This document shows positions 1-11,841 of a DNA stretch of 64,000 nucleotides, piece by piece. The notes under the pieces were generated by a model, which saw only the letters and a program-made list of their open reading frames with translations, did no database searches and was not told the origin of the DNA. Source of the stretch: Pseudorasbora parva (lineage: Eukaryota; Chordata; Actinopteri; Cypriniformes; Gobionidae). How positions within the stretch are numbered: the first letter of the stretch is position 1; each line of letters opens with the position of its first letter. The stretch covers positions 36,109,992 to 36,173,991 of the forward strand of contig NC_090188.1 of the NCBI RefSeq assembly GCF_024679245.1, given 5' to 3'. The translations under genes were made by a program, and so were the position numbers.

Positions 1-660
1 GTAAAGGGACCATCCCCCTGGGGACATGGGTCCTCTGGATAACATGTCCGGACCCTGATTCAGAATACCTGGCACGTAAGCCGCCCTTAGGGAGCTCAGA
101 TTGTGCTCTGCCCATAAAAGGAGATGCTTAGCCATGCAGTGAAGAGAGTCTGATCTCGGCTGCCCTAGCGATTTTATGTATGTTATCAAGACGTGGTGGT
201 TCTTATGACGTAAGACGCTCGTTGAGTCTTGAGTCTATGACAATGACTGTACTGATAAGCCTGCCCGAATCTCGAGAATGGCTTGTAGTGGGGGTGGGGG
301 CGTTATCGTAACGTGAAGTATGCGTTTTTCAGATCTATTGAGAAAACCCAATCCCCGGGGCGAATGTGCGCGAGGATTTGTTTCACCATCAGCACCTTGA
401 AACGAGCGTGTCATAAGTGCTTTGTTCAGATGTCTGGAAAATGGGCCTGAGACCGCCATCCATTTTCGGCATGAGGAATTAGTGACAGTAAAAACCTGAC
501 TCGCTAGCGTCGGGTGTACTGTTTCCGCCGCTCTCTCCTTTAACAGTTTCAATGCCTCAGCGAGAAGCACGTGACTGACACTGCTTCTTACTGAGGGCTC
601 GACCACGGCTTGAATCGCGGGGTCTGCGAGCAAAACTGTAGCGAGAACCTCGTTTTATAT
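1..660 (-). other. Unassigned reading frame in probable retroelement-like DNA
   Basis: A 132-codon minus-strand frame is open between 633 and 235. Its product begins with a stretch rich in Leu, Ala and Glu and has a middle part reading like a structured domain (SSCRKWMAVSGPF), then a low-complexity tail with a Pro run. I see no catalytic motif, zinc finger or membrane segment and cannot assign a family. The surrounding 1-230 DNA has the look of dispersed cyprinid repeat DNA, so a decayed retroelement gene is more likely than a host gene. This is inference only. Confidence 0.2.
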
Positions 661-1076
661 GTTCAACACCCAATATTATTTACCAGGAATGGCCTGCCAG
701 GCCTGGGCTCGTGAAGCCAGGGGTTGAATTAGATTCGGGGGCTGGCCGCTTAGTAATAGGGGCCTGTTAGCCGGGTTGCTTGTGCTGTAACACTGCTTGT
801 AACACTGTGGGGATAGTGTTAGTTTTGGCGGTGCAGGCTTTGCAGTGGGCGCGCGCCTCACATTTATATTGTGTGTGCGAGAGTGAACTTTGTGAAAAGT
901 GCTTGGGTGCAGGAGTGCAGACTGTAAAGGGGGCACATTTCCTACATAGAAAGGTTTTTTTTTTTTTTTGTAGTGTAAACAATGTGCAGTGGCGCACAAC
1001 CTACGTAGAATACCCACGGTGCAAACCAGTGAGCAAATCCACAGGGGTAAACGCACACAGCATTAGTGTGCAGACG

Positions 1077-1545
1077 AGCGTGTTTAACACAGGCTAGTTG
1101 ACTGCAATATTTCATCTCCAGTCACTTAACTTAAGGGAACTGGGAGAATGTAAGGAAGTGCGGGTGGTATGTGAGCCATTCCACAATGCCGTTATGTTCT
1201 AGTCTAGACTGAAAGCGCGCATGCAGACAAGCGTGTTTGACCACAGGCTAGTTGACTGCAATAAGGCTAGTTGACTTTATATGGTGTAATCTGGCCGCGG
1301 CGGGATTTATTTGTGATTTTGTGAGGCTGAATTAACAGTGCTTATGTAGGGGTGCACACTGTGTAGTGGACACTTTGTCTACAGTGTAAAAACCTTTCCA
1401 GCCACCTGAATAAAGGGGACTGGAAGTGATAGAGTGAAAAAAGGGCTTAGCTTGGCAGCCATTTTCCGACGCCCTTATGCTCTGACAGTGAGCGCGTGCT
1501 ATGACGTAAGTCGCGCTCTAGTCAGCAACGCGCTGTGGAAGGGGC
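1077..1545. repeat. Imperfect direct repeats
   Basis: A block containing GCGTGTTT, then ACAGGCTAGTTGACTGCAAT, occurs at about 1077-1108 and again at about 1229-1262. A second motif pair beginning CCAG(T/C)CAC and ending in GGGAACTGG or GGGGACTGG recurs at about 1118 and 1397. The spacings are about 150 and 280 bp. A T-run lies just upstream at 956-970. No gene was recognised here. Confidence 0.5.
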
Positions 1546-1659
1546 GCGCGCTATCATGACAAGGCAGCCATTACAACTTCCTTGGCAGTAAGCACGCGCT
1601 GCAGCGACATTGTTCTTGACATACCCAACAGCCCGAGCTCGCTCGTTTAACTTACTCTA

Positions 1660-2240
1660 GTATTCTCTGTCCGCAGCGCTTCAGCACGGCGGCGGTAGAA
1701 TGAGCACGGCGAGAGCTTCAGCTCGAGTTTGTTTATTCACTCTAATATTCTCTGTCCGCGGCGACAGCGCAACTGAACGAGAGAATTGGAAGCGTGAGGA
1801 AAAACTCTGTCCGCGGCGCTTCTTCAGCACGGCGAGAGCTTCGGCTCGAGTTAGTTTATTCACTCTAGTATTCTCTGTCCGCAGCGATATCGCGGCTGAA
1901 CTAGAGAAGAGGAAGAGTGAGGAAAAGCTCCGTCTGTCCGCGGCGCCTCCTCATCGCGACGGTATAGTGACGAGAGCTTCGGCTCGAGTTCGCCTATTCA
2001 CTCTAGTATTCTCTGTCCGCGGCTGTAGCGCGACGGAACGAGAGAAGAGTGAGGACAACTCTGCGGCAGCGGCGGAAGAAGAGCCGCGGCGGCGGAAGAG
2101 TGAAGAGAGCTTCGGCTTGAGTGCTCATGTCCTCTAACATTCTCTCTTTCCGCGGCGCTATTCAGCGCGACGGAACGAGAGAAGAGGGAGAGTGAGAAGA
2201 GCTCCCTCTTTCCGCGGCGCTAAACGACGCGGCGGAACGA
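1660..2240. repeat. GC-rich tandem repeat array, units about 120-140 bp
   Basis: The motif AGAGCTTC(G/A)GCT(C/T)GAG recurs at about 1712, 1835, 1973 and 2106, each time followed by a segment containing CTCTA(A/G)TATTCTCTGTCCGC and then by ACGAGAGAAG-like purine-rich DNA; the last unit is degenerate. One plus-strand frame (1700-2137) stays open through the array and so encodes an imperfect repeat containing ARASARV and LFTLVFSVR. Because it only mirrors the DNA repeat I do not call it a gene. A promoter or LTR repeat array is possible. Confidence 0.7.
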
Positions 2241-3520
2241 GAGAGTCCTCGAATAGAACAAGCCTGTAAGCTCTAGAAGTGGCGCTGCAGCGGCAACACA
2301 CACACAAACACATACAACACTCAACATAGACACACAGTATAAAGTATATATATAACGCCGGATGGCGCAGCAGGAACGCAGGTGGCTGAAGGCGGAGACT
2401 CGGAGGGAATCCGGCGTCCTCAGGGCTGCAGGAATGTTCCGCTGGTTGGTTTTCGACGGCGGTTTGCTTGATTCCGGAGGTCAGCGAAGGTGTCGCTGAA
2501 GGAGATAAAATCTGACACCTATGGTGAGTCAGGGTCTTATATAGCCTCCTGTATGCTATTTTTAGCCCCCTTTTCCGGGTCTCTCTGGAGCGCCCCCATT
2601 GGTTCGCTCCTCTCAGCCGCCTCACCATAGGTTCCTGCAGTTGCCGCGGCCCGGCCAATCAGAGCACTCCTCGCGCCGGGCTATGGCCGTGCAGCTCACT
2701 GCGCTTTACATAGATACCTTTATTATTAAAGTTTTGCTTCACATTCTCGAGAAAAGGAGTTTTTCCCCATACGCAATACGAGGAACCTCTCTCGAAAGGG
2801 AACTTTGTTGTCATCTGTTTTTTGGTCCTCAGTCCAAACATAATAGCATCAAGGGGTTCGTCCAACTGCTTTGTTTTTTTTGGAGACCATAAACATTTGA
2901 TTTCCATTACAATAGTTTTAGCTGAAGATAACATTCACATATGGACTGATGTAAAAAAATAAATAAGGATCTTTGTATAAAAATTGATGTATAAATTTAA
3001 GACCTCTGTATGGTCCCATGCACATGTCGACCCCTGACCCTCGTCATCGGTTTTCGGCCTCTGGAAGATCAGCTCGACTGCCTTTGAAAATATTATTCAG
3101 CAATAATATCATAGGATATGTGCTCTAAAAGCCTGAAGTATGAAACTTAAAACACACATATAAACTTACAGTTTAATACCCTGAAAAAAAGTTATAAAAA
3201 ATTATACTTATAAAAAATTATAAGAACTAAAAAAAATCACCATTAAACTAATTCAAAGAAACATTATGTAATAATTTTTATTCACAAGTGATAATTTAGC
3301 AAAATATGGTAAAAATAAATAAATAAAAATATTTACATTTTTTTGATGCCTGCAGTAATATATAAATCTAAAGGCTATATAAATATAAAGTAACTGGAAT
3401 AAAGGATAAATAATAAAATGTTTATACGCTCAGCTGCCCCTGCCTTGAGAAACGGCTGCATTTCTGCTGTTCCATCAGCGCCCTCTGCTGTCAGAGAGTG
3501 GGAATATATATTTTCATTCA
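2241..3520. other. Gene-free stretch with TATA-like element and repeat DNA
   Basis: A CA-rich tract at 2296-2312 is followed by a TATA-like string around 2338-2355. At 2745-2810 lies a segment I recognise as common in cyprinid LTR-type repeats (the string ACGCAATACGAGG). From 2940 to 3400 the DNA is AT-rich with no frame of note. The part at 3255-3350 (AGCAAAATATGGTA followed by an ATAA repeat) is duplicated at 4697-4800, on the other side of the L1 fragment. Confidence 0.4.
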
Positions 3521-3535
3521 GCATCTCCTTCACTC

Positions 3536-4246
3536 AATCAATTTAGCAAATTTTCACAAGCAGGCACTGGATTCATGGAAATTGCCATTCAAGCATAATT
3601 TTTTTACCGCATAAATGTATTGTATGGAATAATCAATATGTTTTGTATAAAAATAGGACCATTTTTAACAAAGAATGTTTTGAAAAGATTATAATCTTTA
3701 TTTCTAAATTCATAGAGACCTCCGGAAATATGATTAGTTATGAAAAATTCATTAAGGAAAACAATATTATTATAACTCGTATAGAGTTTTTGAGGATAAT
3801 TAATGGTATATCACCTAAGCTTTTGCATCTTATTAAATCATCCTTACAATACACAACATTAAAGGAAAAACTGGATATTCAACCTGAATGTTCTTTTTGT
3901 GGATCTGAAAATTAATCTGTGACTTTTTTAGATGTCCCATCACAATATCATTTTGGACAGAGATTTCAATTTCAATTTTTACATCCTTTGGTAGCCTTTT
4001 TGATATTACAGCAGAAATGGTCTTATTTCTGCTTTCTAACACTGGATCTGTTCCTGTAGATAATGCAGTCAAAACCCTGTGCATGCTTGGAAAAGGCCAT
4101 ATCCACAAGTCTAAATTTACAGCTTCAAAACCAAATTTAATTTAATTTAGCTCTGAATTAAAAAGTTTTGCAGATTCCCTATGTACATTTTAAAGAAACA
4201 AAAAAGCGATTAACACATTACAGATATTAAATCATAAACTCTCCTG

Positions 4247-4332
<86 letters not shown>

Positions 4333-4505
4333 TATTATAATTTTATGTAGCCTATCATATGTTTACTGTGTCCCTCATACGAAATTAAGTGTTATTTTAT
4401 TTGTTAAATTCATCTTTCAATGTATGTTGGTGGATTGTTATATGTTAATTTGTTATTTGCTGTTACTTTAAGGTTTAATACAAATAAAATAAAAAATTAA
4501 TAAAA
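3536..4505 (+). mobile_element. 5'-truncated, decayed L1-type LINE (ORF2 3' end)
   Basis: Frame 3643-3915 encodes the C-terminal part of an L1-like ORF2 (ISYEKF, then PKLLHLIKSS, then a cysteine pair in PECSFCG). After a stop the frame shifts and continues at about 3921-4142 as FFRCPITISFW, then MLGKGHIHKSKF and SKPNLI, which is the usual L1 C-terminus in fish. The linker normally found between these parts is largely missing, so an internal deletion is likely. The element ends in A-rich DNA (4480-4505). A 14-base duplication, ATCTCCTTC(A/G)CTCA, borders it at about 3522-3535 and 4507-4520 and is a plausible target-site duplication. It is non-functional. Confidence 0.8.
4251..4329. repeat. (TC)n microsatellite
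   Basis: About 40 uninterrupted TC dinucleotides, lying in the 3' untranslated part of the L1 fragment. Confidence 0.97.
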
Positions 4506-4879
4506 AATCTCCTTCGCTCATGCTCTTTGGGTGTTTTTACATCAGTGTCTGTTGCTCGTTTAACCAGTTGATGGATGAAGTATTCTTAAAGTGCAATCTA
4601 CAAATCTAAATAATTCTTAATAAATAATTATTCACGTTTCTTTGAAGTGTCATGATAGCAATTTTGTGCAGTTCATTATTGTGATCGCATATACCATATA
4701 CCGGAACAAGGAAACATTATTCATTTTTATTCATATGCAATAATATAGCAAAATATGGTAACAATAAATAAATAAATAAATAGTATTTACATGTTGATGG
4801 AGAGAAATGTAGCATTTCTGAGTGATGATGCAGAGGAATCACTGAATTAAAGTTTTCAACTAAGTCAGTTAAACAGGAT

Positions 4880-5396
4880 CAAACTTTTTATTAAAGAAAG
4901 CGTCAAAATGAACTCTGTAACGATTCAATAAATGTGTTCAGATCGATGCGGGCTCACGCGCTCTGCTCATATGAATGATTTGAGTTTTAGTTGCTATGGC
5001 GACGCGTGTTATGAATTCTGACTCATATACACTCGCGCACCGATCGCGATCTGTTGTTGAGAGAGACGAGGCGAATTCACAAACTTTTGCTGAATATTTT
5101 CTGCGCTGACCTTGAGATTTTGAAGCTGAGATTCCTGAGACGAGACTTTTATTCTGAAAGAACATCGGAGGATATATCCTTTACACAGAGTTATATTTTT
5201 GAGTTTGAGTTCTTATTATTTTAGTAAATTTTTCTCTTATTGTTCTTTTCTTAATTTAGGAGCTTTGAGTTTTGTTTATTTTTTTTTTCTTTTCTTTTCT
5301 TTTCTGGTAGGAGTATTTTTGAGGAGAGTTTATTGTATTGTATTGTGTTGTGTTGTGTTTTGTGTTTTGTATTGATTTGATTGGAGGAGGTTGTCG
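4880..5396 (+). promoter_or_regulatory. Probable promoter and 5' UTR of the PIM-like kinase
   Basis: This stretch directly precedes the first coding exon. It changes from AT-rich DNA to CpG-containing DNA (GCTATGGCGACGCG, CGATCGCGATC at about 4995-5050), as expected around a transcription start. T-rich DNA and a run of TATTG/TGTTG repeats follow up to the ATG at 5397. No TATA box is convincing. The start site itself cannot be fixed without transcript data. Confidence 0.35.
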
Positions 5397-8390
5397 ATGG
5401 CTCATATGATGGATGAAAGAGGAGGTGAATGCTTTAGTTTTTCATTTGTTTATGTGATGTTATGTTATGATGTTGTACAATGATTGACTACATTAATGTG
5501 AAGAAAATTGTGTGAGGTAACGCATTTGATCCCCCAATTTTGCTGGTAAAGTGATCACATGTATTTGATTCCTGAAATCAACTTTTCAATTTGAGAAACT
5601 GAAGTAACAATTTGTAATTGACTACTTTTTGACCACTCTGGTTATTGTAAAACATGAAGAACTTATGTGATGAAATATTCCTGCCTCAGGCCGCTCCATA
5701 ACCAGGAGAGCCACCTTCTCTCAGACGGCTGGTCAGGAGATTTGGAGACCCGGTACTGATGACCGTGATCAGGATCCGCTGCCAGACCCGACCCAGACAC
5801 GGATCCAGGACCAGCCTACACATTTAGCAACTCTGTCTTCTGAGTTTTCTGTGTCCGCAGGTCCGACTGACAGGGAGAGGGAGTGGCAGAGCGGCAGCCG
5901 GCAGAGCCAAGATGATGGACGCCCGTCCACTTCATCTAAACGCTTTCGCAGAGGTCAGAATAGGCTTTTACTAATGAAGTTATGGCTCAGTAAACAAATA
6001 ATGAGTCAGTGAAAATAGAAATTTGAAAAAAATATATAAATAAAGTAACAATTTGATGTGACCACTGACGTTGATTATTAATGTTATTGAAAATGTCTTC
6101 ACCAGTCGTCATGTCCACATCATCTTTGTCCCTCTCTGAGGACAATATAGTGCGGCGGTTCTGTAGAGAGACGTTGAGCCTCAGCAGCAGAGGCACGTAC
6201 ATCGTCGACTGGAGGTGGAGTGGCGATAGTTCGGATAGCCGAAACGAACAGGGCAGTTGCAGCGACTGTTGTTTGTCCAGGTCCGACAGCCTCGAAGAGT
6301 GGACGTGCCCTCCGCTGCCAGGTCAAGTTCCCGTCGAGCCAGCGGAGACTTCACATGACCTTACGGAGGCTTCCCCAGTGAACAAGAGCTCAACAGGTGA
6401 GACTGAAATAAGGCTGTGCGGTGTAAAGTGTACAGTCACATTGAATTTAATTTTACTGGTGACAATTTTAACAGTAAAATGTAACTTACGTCATTTTATC
6501 ATTGCCTAATTTGACGTCGGAGATGTTTCTAATAATTCAGTTTTGTTGTCTTACAGAAAAGCCAACAGTATGTAAGAAGAGGAAAGGAATTGGTCGTTTC
6601 CTCAGGAACGCGTGGAAGGCTACGAAGCGTTCGCTCCTCTGCTGTTGCCTCAGTGCTGTGGATGTTGTGGAGCCTTTTGTTCCTCCAGCGGATCTGGAGC
6701 CAGAGCCCGATCCTGGTCCATCATCACCTGATCCAGATCACTCTGGCGTCAAGCCAAATAATGGTCAATCTGCAGACATTATTTCTCCAACATTGTTTTA
6801 AACAGTATTATCGTCTTTGTTCGCACTGATATTTTTAATACAAAACAAAGGATCTAGCAAGCTCATATGTTTCTCATATTTTTCTGTTTGTTTTTCAGAC
6901 TCCTTTGAGACTCTCTATAACGTGGAAGAGATGATTGGATCCGGAGGATTCGGAAGAGTGTTCAAGGGAACACGGAAATTTGATGGCAAAAAGGTAAAGC
7001 AATCTTGCTGAACTGTACAAACAATTTTGCTCTTGCATGCATCAAAACATATTTAATACAGATGGGTTAATACTTAGATGCTCAAATCGTAAATGGCGCT
7101 TGAATACTGTCACTGCTATTGAGCACAGTTTTTTTTTTTTTGCAGGTTGCCATCAAGCAGATGAGCAAGATTGACAATAATCGTTATCTTGATATTGTAA
7201 GTTGGTCAAAAGTTGAATGTGTATTTGTTGTTAAAGTGCTGATTACTGTAGTCAGTACAGCTGGAGGAAGCATTAGGTGTAAATGTAATAGATCAATAAA
7301 CCAGGAAAGGCTCTGATGATCGTATCTATAAAGATCAAAGAAAAATACATTTAAAAATGATATGCCAGCTAACCTTCTGTCTACTGCTTTTCTCTAGCCT
7401 GGGCATCCCGAACCTCTCGTTACTGAAGTGGCGCTGCTGCTTATGATGAGGCAAGAACCCATGAGCCCCTACATCATACGCCTGTACGACTGGTTCGAAC
7501 ATCCTCGGACATTCAGTCTCATAATGGAGTTCCCTGAACCCTGCGAGAGCTTGCTGGACTTCATCATTCGCGATCCTCAAATGGATGAAACAACAGCACG
7601 GGTCATCATGCGACAGGCTGTGCTGGCAGTACAACACTGCATCGAGCATGGCGTCTTTCATAATGACGTTCATGTACAGAATTTCCTGGTGAAGACAAAT
7701 ACTTTAGAGCTCAAGCTGATAGACTTTGGCTCCGGTCAGCTACTTTGTGCTGATGGCTACGAGAGAAAACTATACCGTGGTGAGTATTTCTGGAGTGTGG
7801 AAACCTGGATGAAGTGACTTCTGATTATTTGATGCTTTGAAAAAAAAAAGCTCAACGATGCACAAATGTCTTTCTTACAGGAATCCTGGATTACTGCCCA
7901 CCTGAAGTCTTCACAGAATCTCGATTCCACGCCGTCCCAACAAATGTCTGGTCTCTAGGAGTGTTGTTGTACGAGATGGTGAACGCATGTTCTCCCTTTG
8001 GCAATAAAATGGAAATCACACAAGCCAAAGTTAAATTTCAGAACTCCAATTTATCCAAAGGTGAGTGAAAATTATTGACTACATTGACAATGTTTAATTG
8101 TCAATGTTAATTTAAGTTTAAATACATTTTTCTTTTCTTTTTTAAAGTTTAGATACATTCAGTTTATTGTTCATCAGATACTGTTTGCATGTAGATGCAA
8201 ACATTCGTGTCACGTGGTCATGACTAACCAGCTCTCTCCTTAATAAATTTGTTCAGAATGCAGTGATCTGATTAGCCAGTGCCTAACCCGGGATCCAACT
8301 AAACGACCGACGTTAGAGCAGATGTTACAACATGAATGGATTAGAAATGATCTGGAGAAGTTCAGGAGAAAAGATTCACTCGATCAGTGA
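5397..8390 (+). CDS. PIM-like serine/threonine kinase, nine coding exons
   Basis: Exons I can join with GT/AG ends and a continuous frame are 5397-5424, 5690-5953, 6106-6396, 6557-6763, 6899-6993, 7146-7196, 7398-7779, 7881-8060 and 8257-8390 (1632 nt, 543 aa). The exon-4 donor is weak; the others are good. Residues 1-263 form a disordered, basic and acidic extension including KKRKGIGRFLRNAWKATKR and a Cys cluster. The kinase domain starts near 264: glycine loop GSGGFG (277-282), lysine in VAIK (299), helix-C Glu 322, catalytic loop HNDVHVQN (400-407), DFG (421-423), CPPEV and WSLGVLLYEM. The overall pattern (LYDWFEHP, IDFGSG) is that of PIM kinases, which phosphorylate Ser/Thr near basic residues and are active without activation-loop phosphorylation. 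Oddities are HRD changed to HND and the loop lysine changed to His 404. I recall a large lineage-specific PIM-like expansion in zebrafish; this gene fits it. Activity is uncertain. Confidence 0.9.
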
Positions 8391-8512
8391 TTTCAGGTGT
8401 GAGGAAGTGTAACAGACAGAGTAGGATTATTATCATTTTTCTTCAATTCTGGATGATTGGTAGTGAGGTTTTTAAATTTGTGTTCATTGTAATGTTCAGG
8501 TTGTAGTCAAGT

Positions 8513-8640
8513 CAGCTTTATTTATACAGCGCTTTATACAATAGATTGTTTCAGAGCGGCTCCACAGTAATAAACAGGAAAATAACAATCAGTGATGCAA
8601 TTTCAAGAATTTGGTTCTGTTGTAAATCAGCTCTTAAAAA
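8513..8640. repeat. Dispersed cyprinid repeat copy (AGTCAAGTCA... type)
   Basis: It starts AGTCAAGTCAGCTTTATTTA and continues GCGCTTTATA and AATAAACAGGAAAATAA. Related copies lie at 15903-16300 and 29453-29640. The GCGCTTT and TTTATTTATA core is shared with the tail of the SINE at 24.8 kb. This copy lies just after the kinase stop codon and could supply 3' UTR or poly(A) sequence (AATAAAC at about 8569). Confidence 0.7.
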
Positions 8641-8644
8641 AACA

Positions 8645-9895
8645 TTCATGAGTTCACATGTTCATATAATCTTTGTATTGGACAGGAAATAACACTTGCT
8701 GTCCTTGGTGGAGAGCTTGAGCTCAAGACTTGACCCGAAGCCTGAAGTCCGACCCCGACCTGACAGGAACTCAAGCCGCCACACCAGAGATCAGAGCCGG
8801 CCCGCGTCTGAGCAAGAACACGAGAGATCGAAGACTGGACTGAATAGGGCTGTGTATTGCCAAGACTCTGGCGATACAATACATATCACGATACATGGGG
8901 TTACGATACGATATATTGCAATATATTGCGATATTGTACGAAAGGCAATAAATTGCGATATTTCATTTTTGTGTTTTTGTTTTTTATAATTTAAAAGAAT
9001 AAAGAACACAACCATAAGCCTAAAACACAAGACAAAGTATTTTATTTAATTAATACAGTATAATTTATATCACTAATCATATGCAATGTGCAATCTAAGT
9101 TAAGGGGAATGTAAAGTGACTGCAGGATTCTTTATGTGTAAAGGTTTTAAAGGTTCACAGTATAGCAGTGGCTATTTAACAACAGAAAGTGCAGTCCATT
9201 TCATGACTGAATGACTGTTTGTTTTATATTTAACACAGCAGCCCCGATCACATAGAAAAGACTAGGGCTATAAGAAAATATCGATACACGTGAATATCGC
9301 GATATTATGTTTGCCGATACTGTATCGATTCTCAAAAACGCTGTATCGATATTTATATATATATATTCTATATTCTATATATATATATTCTATATATTCT
9401 ATCATAGAACGCGTTTTTGCAGCGAGAGGCGTCTTTTTTTAATGGATTTCGGTTGGCAGAGAGCGTTATGCGCGCTGCTTATGCGCCCTGGGCGCATTGC
9501 GTTTTTGAAGGAGCGCTCCGAGCGCATGAAGTTGAAAAAAAGCAACATCATTGAGCTTATTTTCTGTTGTCCAAACGATTCTGTTGTCTTCCGTTGTGTT
9601 GACCGTTACATTGATTTGACTGACAGGTGATTCGGGGGTTGCCTAGAAACATTAAAGCGCACAGTGCGCCTCGCGTTTTCTAACCTGAAAAAAAAGGACC
9701 TTCAGTAGCTGTGGCTTTGGGAGAGGCCTCGTAGGGCAGCAAAGCAAGTGCATTCTGGGAATTGTTGTCTTTCATCCCCATTAGACAAAAATACACTTTC
9801 TGTCTTTTTTCAGTCTAGAAGGCTCCAAATTCAAAAATTATTTTACATTTCTACCAAATTAATGCTAAATAACTGAAGGAACCCTTTAAAACGTT
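8645..9895. repeat. Degenerate hAT-like remnants and gene-free DNA
   Basis: Two stretches at about 8848-8960 and 9262-9350 begin with (T)AGGGCT and are full of CGATA and GATAC strings, the signature of old hAT-type termini in fish. Between them is AT-rich DNA and an (AT)n patch at about 9352-9390. No transposase frame is visible, and a frame at 9307-9630 shows no known domain. Confidence 0.4.
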
Positions 9896-10216
9896 TTTTT
9901 TGTCTCCAAAAGATTTAGAGACTGTAATCCATCAAACTACAATCTCTCGCCTACAAATGATCCAAAATGCTGCAGCGAGACTTCTTATACCAGCACTAAA
10001 AAAGAGAGATCACATTTCTCCCTTTTTAGTGACTTTACATTGGCTTCCTGTTAAGTTAAGTATCAATGTTAAAGTTGCACTTTTTGTGTACAAGGCTCTA
10101 TCTGGGGTTGCACCAAAATACATAAGTGACGTTCTGATTCCTTATACTCCCCAAAGAACTCTTAGGTCTTGTAATCAGCTTCTTTTAACTGTCCCACGTT
10201 TTCACTCTAAAACTAA

Positions 10217-11841
10217 AGCCTATTTCACACTCCCCGATTTTTGCCCCGATTTTGAGTTGCCGACAGGTTTTGGAAAATCGCTGACAAATGCCCGAGATCA
10301 TAGACAAATCGTCGGGCCTCGTGACAATCACGCAGAGTGAATAAAATTAAAGACGCGATCAGAGAGAATCGCTGACGAGTCGGCGACGCCCATGAGATAT
10401 TTGGCATGCTAAATATCTGGAGCTGTCGGCGATTGAAACTCCTGCTGTATGAACTGCGTTCTGACTGAAAATTACATCACGATGACCGACAGCCAATGAA
10501 AGAGTGAGATACAGGGCAGCAGGAGGTTCAGGGAGGAGTTATAGAGCAGAATATCAGTATTTTAATAGATATATTTACAATTCTATCAAACAGAAACAAA
10601 GCCCAAACATTTGCACGTCGAGCCACAGCAGCAGCACATTACAAAATGATTTATTTACCTCAAACTGTCTTTGCAGAACCCAATCATGGCTCCCTCTGTC
10701 TCTCCAACAATTTCTTCCGCCATAATCTTTTTTCTTTTTCTCCACAAATCAGCGCACATACAGTTTGAAGCAAACTTTGTGCAGTTTAACATTTTTAATA
10801 ACAATTCCAAATCTCGCGCGAGAACTCCGGTCTGACGCACGTGTGATCTCGCGTTGTTTACTTGTCACATCGCACGTGTGTTTGGGAAACATACCCTGCG
10901 TTCCAATTCGCATACTATCCATCCTAAATAGTATTCGAAAATAGAATTAGTATGTCCCAAATCGTAGTATGTTGAAAAGAGTATTCCAAAGATTCCCGGA
11001 TGGTTTACTATTTCCGGTCCGAATTCACAGTATGGATCGATGGGCACTCTAACGGCTGATATTGCCCACAACCCATTGCGAGTTGGACGAGGATTCGATT
11101 AGAACTACAAACGCGGATAAAAAGCGTTAAAAAACTACAAACATGACGGATGTGCGAGTTCGACGGTTAAGTAGAGAAGTTTAGATAAAGGGGTTTGAGT
11201 GACCATCTATCAATATTTAACCTGACAAAAATATATTTATTCAGTGTTGTCACATTATATTTCACCCGCAGCAGCATTGAGAACTTTTGTAATGACACGT
11301 TTGGCCATTAACTTTTAAATGCATCATTATATTTAAACTGGAAACACATGAGGAGAGTCTCTGCATTAAAGACCCACACGTGGCAGATCAACGAGCGGCT
11401 ACATTTCTCTCCGATACGGCAGGAGATTAAACTGAATGTGGAGGATTTGAACTGTGACGAATCTGACGATGATTGACAGGGCAGGGATGCACGTAACTAA
11501 GCGACAGAGTCCGTTAAAGATGGCGAAGTAGTATGTCCCGAAGCTTGCATACTTTTCTGCTACACACTCAAAAGTATATACTTTTTCTTCACAAAAAGAG
11601 TACATACTTTTAGGACGTAGTATAAGTAGGCGAATTGGGACGCAGCATATAGTTTGCCACTGGAGAGAGAAAGAGTTGTCGGCGATTCTTCCTCTTGTTC
11701 AGTCATGCAGTGGGAACTCCTCTGTCGTCAAACCATCATGCAGTGTAAACACAGCAGTGACTGAATGATACCCCAGATAGTCATGCAGTGTGAAAAGAGC
11801 AGTAACCCGACGTTTCAAAATCGTGCAGTCTGAACTAGGCT
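10217..11841. mobile_element. PIF/Harbinger-like non-autonomous element (TSD TAA)
   Basis: The ends are inverted: AGCCTATTTCACACTCCCCG on the left and, on the complement of the right, AGCCTAGTTCAGACTGCACG, both followed by ATTTT. TAA lies on each side (10214-10216 and 11842-11844). A three-base TWA duplication is the PIF/Harbinger rule. The insertion is confirmed by the interrupted LINE frame. It encodes nothing I recognise. A second MITE is nested at 10896-11645. Confidence 0.85.
10896..11645. mobile_element. Nested MITE with CTGCGT(T/C)CCAATTCG ends
   Basis: The left end is CTGCGTTCCAATTCGCATAC; the complement of the right end is CTGCGTCCCAATTCGCCTAC. The inner parts contain further inverted strings (AAAAGTATG/CATACTTTT). 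It sits entirely inside the Harbinger-like MITE and is therefore younger. I cannot define its target-site duplication, so the superfamily is open. Confidence 0.75.

Noticed and set aside
6120..6326. Minus-strand frame across kinase exon 3
   Set aside because: The plus-strand exon has matching splice phases with its neighbours; the antisense frame has no support.
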